Counted from the stretch's first letter, positions 8,566 to 18,880 are shown. The stretch is DNA of 64,000 nt from Paracoccaceae bacterium (GCA_017854585.1 JAFMHK010000015.1:1-64000); one strand, 5' to 3'. Translations and numbers: made by a program. Notes: generated from the letters alone by a model not told the origin.

Positions 8566-9600
8566 ATGCAAGATTACCTGCGCCCCATCCCGATAAGCGA
8601 CCCGGCCAACATCGCCGGTGCCTTGCCGCTGGCGGGCGGCTGGGCGCGGTTCACGCATGTGGAGTTGCTGTCGCGTGGTGACGCGCCGCGTGTGCTTCCC
8701 GCCAGCAGCCTGTCGCCCGAACAGCTTGCCCCGCTGATCGCGCCGCGTGCGGATGTCGCGGAAATATCGCTGGATCGGCCCCGCCTGATGGGGATCTTGA
8801 ACGTCACACCCGACAGCTTTTCAGACGGCGGGCGCCATCTGGCCCCGTTGGCGGCGTTGGCCCAAGCGCGTGCAATGGCCGAGGCAGGGGCCGATCTGAT
8901 CGATATCGGCGGCGAATCCACCCGGCCCGGCGCGGCGGAAATGCCCGTCGCAGAGGAAGTGGACCGCGTCGTTCCGGTGATCTGTGCAATGCGCGCCGCC
9001 GGGCTGACCCTGCCGATCAGCATCGATACCCGCAAGTCGCCGGTGGCCAAGGCCGCCCTTGCCGCGGGGGGATCGGTCCTCAACGATGTGTCCGGCCTGC
9101 GGTTCGACCCCGATCTGGCGGAGGTTGCGGCGCATCATGATGTGCCTTTGATCGTGATGCATTCCATCGGCACGCCCGAAACGATGCAAGCCAGCGCCGC
9201 GGCCGCGTATGACGATGTCTTGCTGGATGTTTACGATAGCCTTGCGGCCATCGTGGCGGGGGCCGTGCGCGCGGGCGTTGCGCGCACGCGGATCATGGTG
9301 GATCCCGGTATCGGTTTTGGCAAGACTCCGGCGCAAAATCAGGCGCTTCTGGCCCGGCTCAGCCTGTTTCACGGGTTGGGGTGTGGGATATTGCTGGGCG
9401 TTTCGCGCAAGGGGTTCGTGGGGACGATCGGTCGGGAACCGCGTGCCGACAGGCGCGATGCGGCATCGGCGGCGGTTGGCCTATGGGCGGTCAGCCAAGG
9501 GATACAGATGCTGCGGGTTCATGATATAGAGACCCACAGGCAAATGATCGCGTTGTGGCAACATGCCCGCGGCGCGACGGAAAAAAGGGCAGACACGTGA
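8566..9600 (+). CDS. folP: Dihydropteroate synthase
   Basis: A 344-residue enzyme that condenses hydroxymethyl-dihydropterin pyrophosphate with p-aminobenzoate to form dihydropteroate, the target of sulfonamides. The hallmark motifs are [57 protein letters not shown] and LLGVSRKGF. About 65 residues precede the catalytic barrel; this N-terminal extension is common in alphaproteobacterial FolP. It lies 81 bases after the folB-like gene and its stop overlaps the glmM start (GTGA), giving a folB-folP-glmM group. The classical order in many bacteria also places folP directly before glmM. Confidence 0.97.
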   Translation: MQDYLRPIPISDPANIAGALPLAGGWARFTHVELLSRGDAPRVLPASSLSPEQLAPLIAPRADVAEISLDRPRLMGILNVTPDSFSDGGRHLAPLAALAQARAMAEAGADLIDIGGESTRPGAAEMPVAEEVDRVVPVICAMRAAGLTLPISIDTRKSPVAKAALAAGGSVLNDVSGLRFDPDLAEVAAHHDVPLIVMHSIGTPETMQASAAAAYDDVLLDVYDSLAAIVAGAVRAGVARTRIMVDPGIGFGKTPAQNQALLARLSLFHGLGCGILLGVSRKGFVGTIGREPRADRRDAASAAVGLWAVSQGIQMLRVHDIETHRQMIALWQHARGATEKRADT

Positions 9601-10940
9601 CGCGGAAGCTTTTTGGCACCGATGGCGTGCGCGGACGCGCCAACACCTATCCGATGACTGCTGAAATGGCGCTGCGCCTTGGGGCTGCGGCCGGGCGGTA
9701 TTTCCGCCGCGACAGCAGCACCGCGCACCGGGTGGTGATTGGTAAGGATACCCGGCTTTCGGGCTACATGATCGAAAACGCGCTGACGGCCGGCTTCACC
9801 TCGACCGGGATGAACGTGCTGTTGCTGGGCCCTGTGCCTACCCCTGCCGTGGGCATGTTGACGCCGTCGATGCGGGCCGATGTCGGGGTGATGATTTCCG
9901 CAAGTCACAATCACGCCGCCGATAACGGTATCAAGTTCTTTGGCCCCGATGGGTTCAAGTTGTCCGATGAGGCCGAGGCGGAGATCGAGGCGCTTGTCTT
10001 TTCCGAGGTGGCACCCGCACACGCCGAGAATATCGGGCGTGCCAAGCGCATCGACGATGGGCGCTATCGCTATATGGAGCGGGTCAAAAGCACGTTTCCG
10101 CAGGGTCTGACGCTTGACGGGCTGAAGGTCGTGATCGATTGCGCCAATGGGGCCGCCTATCGCGCAGCGCCCGAGGTGTTGTGGGAACTGGGTGCGGAAC
10201 TGTTGCCAATCGGCGTGTCGCCCGACGGCACGAACATCAACGCGGGCGTAGGGTCGACAGCGCCCGAGGCGGCGGCAGCCATGATCCGTGATACAGGCGC
10301 CGATGTGGGGATATGTCTGGATGGAGATGCGGACCGGGTCATCTTGATCGACGAGACCGGCGTTGTGGCGGACGGTGACCAGATCATGGCCCTGTTTGCC
10401 AACCGTTGGGCCGAAGAGGGACGTCTGAAAGGCCAGACGCTTGCCGCGACAGTGATGTCGAACCTTGGGCTGGAACGCTACCTTGCGGAGCGCGCAATCG
10501 CGCTGCACCGGACCCCGGTCGGCGATCGTTACGTGGTAGAGGCGATGCGCGCGCGCGGCCTCAACCTTGGTGGAGAGCAATCGGGACATATCGTCATGAC
10601 CGATTATGCAACCACCGGTGACGGGCTGATCGCGGGCCTGCAATTTCTGGCTGAAATGGTCAGGACGGGCCGCCCTGCCAGCGAACTGGTGCGCAGTTTC
10701 GAGAAGGTTCCCCAGTTGCTGCGCAACGTCCGCTATGCGGCGGGGCAGACGCCGCTGGATCTGCCCGCGGTTCAGGCCGCGATTGCCGCTGGTGAGGCGC
10801 GCTTGACCGGAACCGGTCGCCTGCTGATCCGGAAATCCGGGACCGAACCGTTGATCCGTGTGATGGCCGAGGCCGAGGACGAGGCGCTGATGGTGGCGGT
10901 CGTCAATGATATCGTCGGCGCGGTGCAAGCCGCCGTCTAG
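9597..10940 (+). CDS. glmM: Phosphoglucosamine mutase
   Basis: A 447-residue enzyme that converts glucosamine-6-phosphate to glucosamine-1-phosphate on the way to UDP-GlcNAc for peptidoglycan and lipopolysaccharide. It opens with [14 protein letters not shown]. The phosphoserine motif is [16 protein letters not shown], the magnesium loop is CLDGDADR, sugar binding is GGEQSGH, and the phosphate-binding loop is [13 protein letters not shown]. The GTG at 9597 overlaps the folP stop and yields the standard N terminus; the frame extends upstream to 9555 but only adds unrelated residues. Translational coupling to folP is likely. Confidence 0.97.
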   Translation: MTRKLFGTDGVRGRANTYPMTAEMALRLGAAAGRYFRRDSSTAHRVVIGKDTRLSGYMIENALTAGFTSTGMNVLLLGPVPTPAVGMLTPSMRADVGVMISASHNHAADNGIKFFGPDGFKLSDEAEAEIEALVFSEVAPAHAENIGRAKRIDDGRYRYMERVKSTFPQGLTLDGLKVVIDCANGAAYRAAPEVLWELGAELLPIGVSPDGTNINAGVGSTAPEAAAAMIRDTGADVGICLDGDADRVILIDETGVVADGDQIMALFANRWAEEGRLKGQTLAATVMSNLGLERYLAERAIALHRTPVGDRYVVEAMRARGLNLGGEQSGHIVMTDYATTGDGLIAGLQFLAEMVRTGRPASELVRSFEKVPQLLRNVRYAAGQTPLDLPAVQAAIAAGEARLTGTGRLLIRKSGTEPLIRVMAEAEDEALMVAVVNDIVGAVQAAV

Positions 10941-11027
10941 CGCCCTGACCGGTTGGTGCGCCTTGCGGGGCATGCCTATTCGTGCGGTTGGCGCCGGTGG
11001 GGTCGCGGACGGCGCCCGCCGATGCGA

Positions 11028-12311
11028 TTACCCGACGGGGGTGCCCGCGACGTAGACCTGCGCGATGGCGCGGTCATCACCCATCATGATGGTGGGGAAA
11101 ACCGCCTCCCAGATGTCATTGGCGCGTGCGGCACGCTGTGCGATGGCCGGGGTGGAGGCAAGGTCGAGCACGGTGATATCGGCCTCCATCCCGACGGCGA
11201 TCCGCCCGATCGTGTCGTCGAGATGCAGCGCCCGGGCCGAGCCCGCCGTCGCCAGCCACAGCAGTTCCGCCGGATGCAGGGCAATGCCGCGCAACTGTCC
11301 GATCTCATAGGCCGCTGCCATCGTGCGCAGCATCGAAAAGCTGGATCCACCGCCGGTATCTGTCGCCAGCCCGACACGCAGTCGCGCCCGCAATCCCATG
11401 TCGAACAGGCCGGACCCGATGAAACTGTTGGAGGTCGGGCAGTGCACCACCGCCGCCCCGACTTCCGCCAGACGGTCCACCTCGCGGGGTTCCAGATGGA
11501 TCGCGTGGCCGTAAACGCCCCGCGCGCCCAGCAGGCCGTGCGCCTCGTAGGTATCGAGATAGTCGCGCGCGCCGGGGTAAAGGCCACGCATCCAGGCGAT
11601 TTCGTCTACCTGTTCGCTCAGGTGGGTCTGCATCAGACAGTCGGGGTGTTCCGCCCACAGCGCGCCAAGCGCGTCGAGTTGCGCGGCCGTGGACGTGGGC
11701 GAGAACCGCGGTGTGATGACATAACTCAGCCGATCCACGCCATGCCAACGCTCCAGTAGCGCGCGGCTGTCGTCATAGGCGCCTTGGGCCGTGTCGCGAA
11801 GCGCCTTGGGCGCGGTGTCGCGGTCCATGCAGGTCTTGCCCGCCAGTGCACGCAGCCCCCGGGATTGGGCGGCGCCGAAAAAGGCGTCGACGCTTTCGGG
11901 GTGTATGGTGCAGTAGCTGGACACCGTGGTGGTGCCATTCGCCACAAGCAGGTCAAGATAGCGCGCGGCGACATCGGCCGCATAGGCGGGATCGTCGAAC
12001 CGCATTTCCTCGGGAAAGGTATAGCTGTTCAGCCAATCGATCAGGCGCTTGCCCCATGATGCGATGATCGCGGTTTGCGGGTAATGGGCGTGGGCATCCA
12101 CGAAACCCGGCAAGATCAGGTGATCGCCGTGGTCGGTGACCGGCACGCGGGGGTGCGCCGCGCGCACCATATCCGCGTCACCCACCGCTGCGATCCGCCC
12201 ATCATGCAGCAGGACCGCCCCGCGCCGGGTATGGCGCACGGCCCCAAGCCCGGCGGCGAACGGGTCTGCCTCAAATTCCAGCATTTGACCTGTCAGAAGG
12301 CGGTCCGTCAT
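11028..12311 (-). CDS. guaD: Guanine deaminase
   Basis: A 427-residue amidohydrolase that deaminates guanine to xanthine in purine catabolism. It carries the metal motif LPGFVDAHAHYPQT, then TTTVSSYCTIHPES, LMQTHLSEQVDEI, VYGHAIHLEPRE, VVHCPTSNSFIGSG and the DTGGGSSFSML aspartate loop, a pattern specific to guanine deaminases. The ATG at 12311 (MTDRLLTGQMLEF) was chosen because upstream frame sequence overlaps the divergent gene and is not family-like. It runs convergent to glmM and divergent from mgtE, so it is probably transcribed alone from the 82-base gap. Confidence 0.92.
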   Translation of the reverse strand: MTDRLLTGQMLEFEADPFAAGLGAVRHTRRGAVLLHDGRIAAVGDADMVRAAHPRVPVTDHGDHLILPGFVDAHAHYPQTAIIASWGKRLIDWLNSYTFPEEMRFDDPAYAADVAARYLDLLVANGTTTVSSYCTIHPESVDAFFGAAQSRGLRALAGKTCMDRDTAPKALRDTAQGAYDDSRALLERWHGVDRLSYVITPRFSPTSTAAQLDALGALWAEHPDCLMQTHLSEQVDEIAWMRGLYPGARDYLDTYEAHGLLGARGVYGHAIHLEPREVDRLAEVGAAVVHCPTSNSFIGSGLFDMGLRARLRVGLATDTGGGSSFSMLRTMAAAYEIGQLRGIALHPAELLWLATAGSARALHLDDTIGRIAVGMEADITVLDLASTPAIAQRAARANDIWEAVFPTIMMGDDRAIAQVYVAGTPVG

Positions 12312-12393
12312 GGGGTCACCCTTTTCATCGTTAGCCCCTCCTGTCATACCCGGCTCGATGGTGCCCGCAAGTGGGCATGGCCCTTTCGGGAGG

Positions 12394-13791
12394 ATGCGCC
12401 AGTTGAGCGAAGACACCGACGAGCTGCTGGAGGAAGACCGCGACGCCTACGCGCTGGACGATAGCCTGCGCGCCCAGTTGCGCCGTGCGGTCGCCGCCGA
12501 GGACGTGCCCGCCATCGATGCGTTGATGGAACCGCTGCACCCGGCCGACATTGCCGACATCCTTGAACAGATATCCAGTTCGGAACGGGCAGCGCTGTTG
12601 GGGCTTTGGTCCGACGGGATCGATGGCGAAGTCCTGTCCGAACTGGAATGGTCCATCCGGGACGACGTGCTGGCCCTGTTGCCCGCCGATGTGCTGGCCG
12701 AGGCCGTGCGCGATCTGGACAGCGACGATGTGGTCGATCTGGTCGAGGATCTGGAGGACGATCAGGCCGAGGCGATCCTTGCCACGCTGAACGATGTGGA
12801 CCGGGCCGCCGTTGAACAGGCGTTGGCCTATCCTGAGGAATCGGCCGGGCGCCTGATGCAGCGCGAGGTGGTGCGCGCGCCCGAACACTGGACCGTGGGC
12901 CAGATGATCGATTTCCTGCGCAACGATCCCGACAGCCTTCCGGAACAATTCTATCATGTCATTCTGGTTGATCCCCGGATGAAGCCGACGGCCTATGTGT
13001 CGTTGGGGCGGCTGTTGGCCAGCCCGCGCTCGGTCAACCTTGCGGATATCGCGGAAGACAGCTTTCGCATCATTCCGGCGACGCAGGACGAAGACGAGGT
13101 TGCCTATGCCTTCAATCAATACCACCTGATCTCTGCCCCGGTGGTGGATGACGACGGGCGGTTGGTCGGCGTCATCACCATCGACGATGCCATGATCGTG
13201 CTGGATGAGGCCAACGAGGAAGACCTTCTGCGCCTTGCCGGGGTCGATAGTGAAGGCAGTCTGAACGACAACGTGTTCGAAACGACGCGTCAGCGGTTTC
13301 CGTGGCTGTTCGTGAACCTGATCACCTCGATCCTTGCATCGTTGGTGATTGCCCAGTTCGAGGATGCGATTGCCCAGTTGGTGGCGCTGGCGGTCCTGCT
13401 TCCGATCGTGGCCTCCATGGGGGGAAACGCGGGCACCCAAAGCCTGACGGTGGCGGTGCGTGCGCTTGCCACCAAGGATTTGACGCGCTCCAACCTTGCG
13501 CGGGTGATCACGCGTGAGGCCGGGGTGGGGCTGATCAACGGTGTGATCTTTGCCGTGGTCATGGGAATTGTCGGGGTGGTCTGGTTCAGCACGCCGTTGC
13601 TGGGTGTGGTGATAGGCGCCGCGATGGTCATCAACCTGCTGGTTGCGGGTTTGGCGGGGGTTCTGGTTCCCGTGGTGTTGGACCGTCTGCGCATTGACCC
13701 GGCGCTGGCATCGGGGGCTTTCGTTACCACGGTCACCGATATCGTGGGCTTCTTCGCCTTCCTCGGTCTTGCGGTTCTGCTTTTGCTCTAG
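12394..13791 (+). CDS. mgtE: Magnesium transporter MgtE
   Basis: A 465-residue inner-membrane magnesium channel. The order is an acidic superhelical N domain (about 20-150, with IADILEQIS and DDVVDLVEDLEDDQA), two CBS domains (about 155-275, ISAPVVDDDGRLVGVITIDDA), and five transmembrane helices at the C terminus. The pore signature MGGNAGTQSLTVAVRAL is intact, as is VTDIVGFFAFLGLA. In this family the cytoplasmic acidic domains close the channel when intracellular magnesium is high. The ATG at 12394 sits directly after GGGAGG, too close for that site; a TTG at 12403 would have good spacing, so the start may be 3 residues downstream. Confidence 0.95.
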   Translation: MRQLSEDTDELLEEDRDAYALDDSLRAQLRRAVAAEDVPAIDALMEPLHPADIADILEQISSSERAALLGLWSDGIDGEVLSELEWSIRDDVLALLPADVLAEAVRDLDSDDVVDLVEDLEDDQAEAILATLNDVDRAAVEQALAYPEESAGRLMQREVVRAPEHWTVGQMIDFLRNDPDSLPEQFYHVILVDPRMKPTAYVSLGRLLASPRSVNLADIAEDSFRIIPATQDEDEVAYAFNQYHLISAPVVDDDGRLVGVITIDDAMIVLDEANEEDLLRLAGVDSEGSLNDNVFETTRQRFPWLFVNLITSILASLVIAQFEDAIAQLVALAVLLPIVASMGGNAGTQSLTVAVRALATKDLTRSNLARVITREAGVGLINGVIFAVVMGIVGVVWFSTPLLGVVIGAAMVINLLVAGLAGVLVPVVLDRLRIDPALASGAFVTTVTDIVGFFAFLGLAVLLLL

Positions 13792-13853
13792 GCCGGTTTT
13801 CGTGTGTTACGGCAGGGCCGACCACAGGCGCGCCGGGCGAATTGGAAATGGCG

Positions 13854-16800
13854 CTATGAAGCGATTTCCAAGGTGATGTTGCGACCATTCTTGATGTATT
13901 GCAGCGTCGTTTCCCCGATCGCGGCGACCTGCCCGCCATCGATCCGATCGCCCACGCCGACGCGCACAAACCGCCCCGACGCAAGCCGCACCAGCGCGTA
14001 TCTGTCGGAGGGCGAGCCAGTCACCCCGATCAGGTTGATCCGCCGCAGGTTCAGGACGTTGTCCTCGGTCGCGGCGCGGGTCACGCTGGCGTTTGACGGA
14101 ATGACGGGGGCGGCGGAGGCCGCGACGGCGGGCACCGCTTCGGCGTCGGCTTCGGGCGCCGTTGCGGCGGCGGCCACGATGCGTTCGATGCTGGCAGGGC
14201 GCAGGACTGGCACGCTGGAGGACACGACCGCCAAGGCGGTGCCCGTGATCGGCCCGCCATCCTCGGGCGCGGTTTCCGCTGCCAACAGGCTGTCCGCCGT
14301 TGCAGATCCGGCAGCCGCCAGTGGCACCAGCGATGCGTTGGCGGCGGCGGCCACTTCCTGCGCCGACGCAGGGCGCGTGGTGGGGCGCAGGGTCGCCAAT
14401 TCGGTCGTCGTCAGGCCACCCAGCAACTGCCGTTCGCGCAATTCACCCAAGTCGTCGGGCCGCAGTTCGGGCCGGAACGCCCGCAAGATGACATCGTCCA
14501 CGTTGATGACCGGCGCAATCACCACCTCGCGCGGGCGCGGGACGGCCTGCACGGGCGGGGCGCCGGCGATGATGAATGCGCCCGCAGGGGTCAGCGCACC
14601 TTCGGGTGTGGGTTCGACAAGCCCCTGATCGTTCAATGCAAACGTCGCTCCGAAGGCTGCGGGCGAGGCTTGCCGCATGACTTCCTCGTTCGGGTTGATG
14701 CCCGTTTCAGGCAGCGCGATGGCATCCAGTCCGGTGATCTCCGGATCGATGGAGGCGGTGTAAAGACCGTCAATAACGTCAAGGTTGCCGGGCTGTGGTG
14801 CGTCGGGCGGCAGTTGCCAGATGCTGAAAGCCGCATACATCTCCTCGGTGGCTTCCAGTGTCGGCAATGGCGGCGTCGGCTCGGCGGCCAAGGGATCGGG
14901 GCCAAGATCGAAATCGGCGTCGATGTCCGGCAATGTGGCCGGAGCCTGCACATCGGGCAATTGCGCGATCAGTGCTGCCTCTTCATCCATGTCGGCCAAG
15001 GCACCAACATCTGCAGCGGCCTCATCTTCATCCAGCAAACGGGTCACCGGCAAGGCGGCGGCCGTGTCAAACGCGGGCGGCGGCGGCGTGATCGGCGGCA
15101 GATCGTCGGGCGCGGGGGCGCTTGCAACCACGGGGTCTTGGGCAAAGAGCCTTCCGATGGTGCTGTTGGGCAGGAAAATCACCGCCCATATCGCGATCAG
15201 GGCCAGCAAGATCAGCAACACGAGCGTCAGGATCAGCCCGGTGCGGAACGATGGCCCGGCTGTGACGGGTGATGCCTTGCGCGCCAGAAGCCCCTCGGAA
15301 AAGCTGCTTTCGGTTGTCTCGGCGCCAGTGGCCGACGCGGCGACCGGTTCGGCGCGGTCTTGCGCGGTGTCGGCCTTGGGCTTGTCCGTTGTTTCTGCCG
15401 TGTCTTTGCGCCGTGTCGGTAGCAGGCGCCCAAACAATCCCGAACGCCCGGTCCCGGTCTTTGCGGTGTTGGCTGCCGGTTCCGGCGTACGGCTCTGGCC
15501 GACGGGGCGAAGCGGCGCATCATAGGCCGCCGTCTGCGTCAGATTGCTTGGGGGTGCTGGGGTCGGCTTGGCGACGCTTCGGCTTGCATCCCGGACACGG
15601 GTCAATTGCGCCGCCAGTCTGGACGGCGGTGTGGCGCCCGACGTGGCCCCAGTTACGGCCCCGGTTTCAGTTGGGAAATCGGCGGCATCGGGGTGCAGAA
15701 CACGCCCTGCGGCCGGGGATGGGAACGTTGCGGGTGCATCACCGGGTCTTCCGGTGTCGACCCGAGCCTGACGGTTGTTGCTGACCACGCGGGCCGTTCC
15801 GTGCCCGGCGGTGCCCCCCGGACCGCGCCTTGCCAAGAAATTTGCGGGGACTGGCGGCAGATCATCATCCACTGATGGATCGCTCAGCACCTCGTCTTGC
15901 CCCGACTTGCTGGGGACGGTGGGCGTAAAGCGTGCTACGCGCGTTTCCGTGGTCGTATCAGGGGTGGTTCTCTTGGCGGTCAGTGGCGCGGCCTGTCGCC
16001 CCTTGGGTTGCAGTGTCGCACTGTCTTTTGTGGCGACAAGGCGCGCGTCTTTGGCCGGTGTGTCTTGGGCCATGGGACTGACAGCCGGGGCGGCGTCGTC
16101 GTCATCGGTGTCGGGCAGGGGGGTGACGGGCCGTGTCACCGCATCATCCATGGCGTCAGGCGGCGTATCGTCGGCTTCCGTGGGGGTGGTGGGTTCCGCT
16201 GTGGTCGTGGGTTTGGGTTCTGCGGTGCGGCCATTTGGGGCCGCTTGGCTCGTCAGAGCAGGGCCAGCGTCAGGTGCGGTTTTCGCTACGGCCGCGGGCG
16301 GGGTCGGCGACACGGCGGGCGGCGGGGTATCGGGAAGCGGCGCTGCGGGGGCGGTTTCGGCGGCTTCGCGTGGGGCGGCGACTACGGGCGCGGCGGCCCT
16401 GTCCGTGGTCACGGAGGTGTCAGTTGCGGTGTCCTTGGCCCCGGCGGTGGCAGTGTCTGCCGCAGTGGGCGATGCCTCGGGGGTTGCCTGTGCTGACGCG
16501 GCGGCGGGGGCGGTTGCGGGCGGCTTGGCCGTCCACTGATCCGGTCCAAAGGCCAGCCCCTCGTCAGGCAGATGCAGGGTGTCGCCATCTGCGGTTTTTC
16601 CGAAGACAGGCACACCCGGGAACCGTTCCAAAGGCGGAGCGGCGGCAAAGGCCACGCTGTTAAAGCCTGCATCGGTGGCGAAGGCGCGGGCCTCATCCAA
16701 TGTTTCTTGGGCCACGACCGCCAGTTTGACGCGAATATCGTCAACCTCGCGCAGATCCCATACCAGATCGGCCACGCCATAAGGCGTCAGGCCATCCAGC

Positions 16801-17069
16801 CCTTCCTCGATCCGGGCGGTGCGCAACGGGCCATCGCCGGGCGGCACGGTCAGCGAGGTGTAAAGGATCTGGTCATCGGGCAAGACCAGAAGGGTGGCAA
16901 AGTTCTGGCCACCGCGTTCCTCGCCCTTCTTCAGCAAGTCCGCCAAGGCGTCCTTGAAATTGGGTACGTCCAGCGCCGTATCGCCGACAAAGGCCCAATG
17001 CCCTGCTGGCTGACGGTGCGCCAGAGCGATACCTTCGGGTGACAGGAACAGCGCGAAATCAATTTTCAA
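13854..17069 (-). CDS. Large envelope protein: actin-like N domain, Pro/Ala/Thr-rich linker, one TM helix, PilP/GspC-like C domain
   Basis: A 1071-residue protein of unknown function. Residues 1-175 (KIDFALFLSPEGIALAHR, AIARTARIEEGLDGL-type region, VKLAVVAQETLDEAR) resemble the cytoplasmic actin-like domain of GspL/PilM. Residues about 185-600 are low-complexity, rich in Ala, Pro, Thr and Asp. One hydrophobic helix follows at about 610-632 (GLILTLVLLILLALIAIWAV). The last 75 residues (NLRRINLIGVTG, YALVRLASGRFVRVGVGD, LQYIKNGRNITLEI) resemble the PilP/GspC homology region. The TTG at 17069 fits a ribosome site AGAGG 6 bases before and the domain boundary; the open frame runs on to 17306. Such proteins are sometimes mislabelled as initiation factor 2. 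The secretion-like role is inference. Confidence 0.6.
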   Translation of the reverse strand: MKIDFALFLSPEGIALAHRQPAGHWAFVGDTALDVPNFKDALADLLKKGEERGGQNFATLLVLPDDQILYTSLTVPPGDGPLRTARIEEGLDGLTPYGVADLVWDLREVDDIRVKLAVVAQETLDEARAFATDAGFNSVAFAAAPPLERFPGVPVFGKTADGDTLHLPDEGLAFGPDQWTAKPPATAPAAASAQATPEASPTAADTATAGAKDTATDTSVTTDRAAAPVVAAPREAAETAPAAPLPDTPPPAVSPTPPAAVAKTAPDAGPALTSQAAPNGRTAEPKPTTTAEPTTPTEADDTPPDAMDDAVTRPVTPLPDTDDDDAAPAVSPMAQDTPAKDARLVATKDSATLQPKGRQAAPLTAKRTTPDTTTETRVARFTPTVPSKSGQDEVLSDPSVDDDLPPVPANFLARRGPGGTAGHGTARVVSNNRQARVDTGRPGDAPATFPSPAAGRVLHPDAADFPTETGAVTGATSGATPPSRLAAQLTRVRDASRSVAKPTPAPPSNLTQTAAYDAPLRPVGQSRTPEPAANTAKTGTGRSGLFGRLLPTRRKDTAETTDKPKADTAQDRAEPVAASATGAETTESSFSEGLLARKASPVTAGPSFRTGLILTLVLLILLALIAIWAVIFLPNSTIGRLFAQDPVVASAPAPDDLPPITPPPPAFDTAAALPVTRLLDEDEAAADVGALADMDEEAALIAQLPDVQAPATLPDIDADFDLGPDPLAAEPTPPLPTLEATEEMYAAFSIWQLPPDAPQPGNLDVIDGLYTASIDPEITGLDAIALPETGINPNEEVMRQASPAAFGATFALNDQGLVEPTPEGALTPAGAFIIAGAPPVQAVPRPREVVIAPVINVDDVILRAFRPELRPDDLGELRERQLLGGLTTTELATLRPTTRPASAQEVAAAANASLVPLAAAGSATADSLLAAETAPEDGGPITGTALAVVSSSVPVLRPASIERIVAAAATAPEADAEAVPAVAASAAPVIPSNASVTRAATEDNVLNLRRINLIGVTGSPSDRYALVRLASGRFVRVGVGDRIDGGQVAAIGETTLQYIKNGRNITLEIAS

Positions 17070-17373
17070 AGCGAACCTCTGGCAGGATGGTCGGAATCCC
17101 GACGCGTTAACGCGGCAAGTCTTAACGCAGGAAACCGCTTGTGGAAACCAAATGCGCATGACTGTTCGGCCGATCGGCGGAAACAAGTCTAGGGCGTTTG
17201 TTCGATTGATAAAAGAGCAGAGGCGACATTGCCCGGGATCGCCCTTGTAATCTGCCGTATTGCGGGGGTTTTTCCCGGCCTTGTTCAGGCCCGGCGGTGC
17301 CGACACCTCGGCGTAAAACGGCGCATGCGGCGGCGCAGGTCAGGGGTGTTGGGGCGCAACACCGTCGCGCCGG

Positions 17374-17407
17374 ACTGGCGACCGTCGCGTGCGCGACGGT
17401 CGCCAGT
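17374..17407. repeat. Perfect 16+16 bp palindrome after metY
   Basis: ACTGGCGACCGTCGCG (17374-17389) and CGCGACGGTCGCCAGT (17392-17407) are exact reverse complements with only TG between them. It starts 22 bases past the metY stop on the strand metY is read from. There is no U-rich tail in that direction; on the plus strand it is followed by TTG. It may be a stem-loop end of the metY transcript or a protein site. The rest of 17070-17429 shows no gene. Confidence 0.6.
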
Positions 17408-17429
17408 TTGATCGTTGGGTCGCCGTGCG

Positions 17430-18725
17430 TCAGCTGCAGGCTTTGTCCAGCGCCTGATCCAGATCGGCGATCAGGTCTTTCACATCCTCGGTCCCGATGG
17501 ACAGACGCACCACGTTCGGTGCCGCCCCGGCGGCCACTTGCTGTTCGGGTGTCAGTTGCCGATGAGTTGTCGATGCGGAATGGATGATCAGGCTGCGCGT
17601 ATCGCCCAGATTGGCGACGTGGCTGAAGATCTCAAGGCTGTCGACCAGCTTGATGCAGGCCTCATACCCGCCCTTCACAGCGAAGGTGAACAGCGCACCG
17701 GCGCCCTTGGGGCACACGTCCTTGACACGGTCGTAATAGGGCGATGACGGCAGGCCCGCATAGGTCACGAAATCGACGCGCGGATCATTTTCCAGCCAAG
17801 TCGCTACTTTCACTGCATTTTCCACGTGCCGTTCCATGCGGAGCGACAGGGTTTCGATGCCCATCAGCGTGTAATGCGCCGCCTGCGGGTTCAACGTCAT
17901 GCCCAGATCGCGCAGACCGATGGCGATGCCATGGAAGGTGAAGGCCAGCGGGCCGAACGTTTCGTGGAATTTCAACCCGTGATACGCTGGTTCCGGCGCG
18001 CTGAGGCTGGGGAACTTGTCGGAGGCGGACCAGTCGAACTTGCCCGAATCAATCACCGCACCGCCGGTGACGGTGCCATTGCCGGTCAGGTACTTGGTGG
18101 TCGAATGCACGACCAGCGTGGCACCGAGTTCGATCGGACGGCACAGGTATGGCGTGGCCGTGGTGTTGTCGATGATCAGGGGAATGCCTGCGTCATCCGC
18201 GATATCCGCGATCGCGCGCACATCCATGATGTAGCCGCCGGGGTTCGCAATTGCTTCGCCGAAGATCGCGCGGGTATCGTCGTTGATCGCGGCGCGCACA
18301 GCGTCCAGATCGTCGAAGTCAACAAAGGTCGCGGACCAGCCAAAGCGTTTGATCGTCTGGCTGAACTGCGTGATCGTTCCGCCGTAAAGCCTTGTGGATA
18401 CAACAATATTCTTGCCCGGCGTCATCAGCGGGAACAGCGCCATGATCTGTGCCGCGTGGCCGGATGAACAGCAAACTGCGCCAACGCCGCCTTCCAGCGT
18501 GGCAAGCCGTTCTTGCAGCACCGCGACCGTGGGGTTGGTCAGGCGCGAATAGATGTAGCCAACTTCTTGCAGATTGAAGAGCGCCGCGGCGTGGTCCGCA
18601 TCACGAAACACATAGGCCGTTGTCTGGTAGATCGGCGTCTGCCGTGCGCCGGTCGCGGGATCGGGGCGGGCGCCTGCGTGGATTTGCAGGGTGTCAAAGC
18701 CGTAGCTGGGGGTTGTTTCGGTCAT
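17430..18725 (-). CDS. metY: O-acetylhomoserine sulfhydrylase (aminocarboxypropyltransferase)
   Basis: A 431-residue PLP enzyme that makes homocysteine from O-acetylhomoserine and sulfide (or methionine with methanethiol) in the cytoplasm. Family features are YGFDTLQIHAG, TPIYQTTAYVF, YSRLTNPT, the substrate/PLP region VCCSSGHAAQ, NTTATPYLCRP, the PLP lysine in VVHSTTKYLTGNG, and NLGDTRSLIIHSASTTH near the C terminus. Length matches MetY (about 430) rather than the shorter MetB/MetZ. The ATG at 18725 has GGGAGG 4 bases upstream. It is transcribed divergently from the NDUFA12 gene, with an inverted repeat in the shared upstream region. Confidence 0.95.
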   Translation of the reverse strand: MTETTPSYGFDTLQIHAGARPDPATGARQTPIYQTTAYVFRDADHAAALFNLQEVGYIYSRLTNPTVAVLQERLATLEGGVGAVCCSSGHAAQIMALFPLMTPGKNIVVSTRLYGGTITQFSQTIKRFGWSATFVDFDDLDAVRAAINDDTRAIFGEAIANPGGYIMDVRAIADIADDAGIPLIIDNTTATPYLCRPIELGATLVVHSTTKYLTGNGTVTGGAVIDSGKFDWSASDKFPSLSAPEPAYHGLKFHETFGPLAFTFHGIAIGLRDLGMTLNPQAAHYTLMGIETLSLRMERHVENAVKVATWLENDPRVDFVTYAGLPSSPYYDRVKDVCPKGAGALFTFAVKGGYEACIKLVDSLEIFSHVANLGDTRSLIIHSASTTHRQLTPEQQVAAGAAPNVVRLSIGTEDVKDLIADLDQALDKACS

Positions 18726-18880
18726 CGGGGCCTCCCTTGAGATTGGTTGGGGCTGTGCATACGCGAAGGCCGCCGGCCCGACAACGGGCCGCCGCATGGG
18801 AAAGGACAGATGGTTCTGGCGGCGCGATCCGGTGGAACGGCCGTTTTTCGGGGCGTCGTTTTTGGGGACATGTCGCCAAG

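Noticed and set aside
16033-16539. Val/Ala/Gly-rich plus-strand frame opposite the large envelope protein
   Set aside because: It mirrors the low-complexity Ala/Pro/Thr linker of the minus-strand gene and is not an independent gene.
18726-18880. Possible SAM-II riboswitch upstream of metY
   Set aside because: I could not find the conserved SAM-II pseudoknot sequence on the metY strand; only the inverted repeat stands out.
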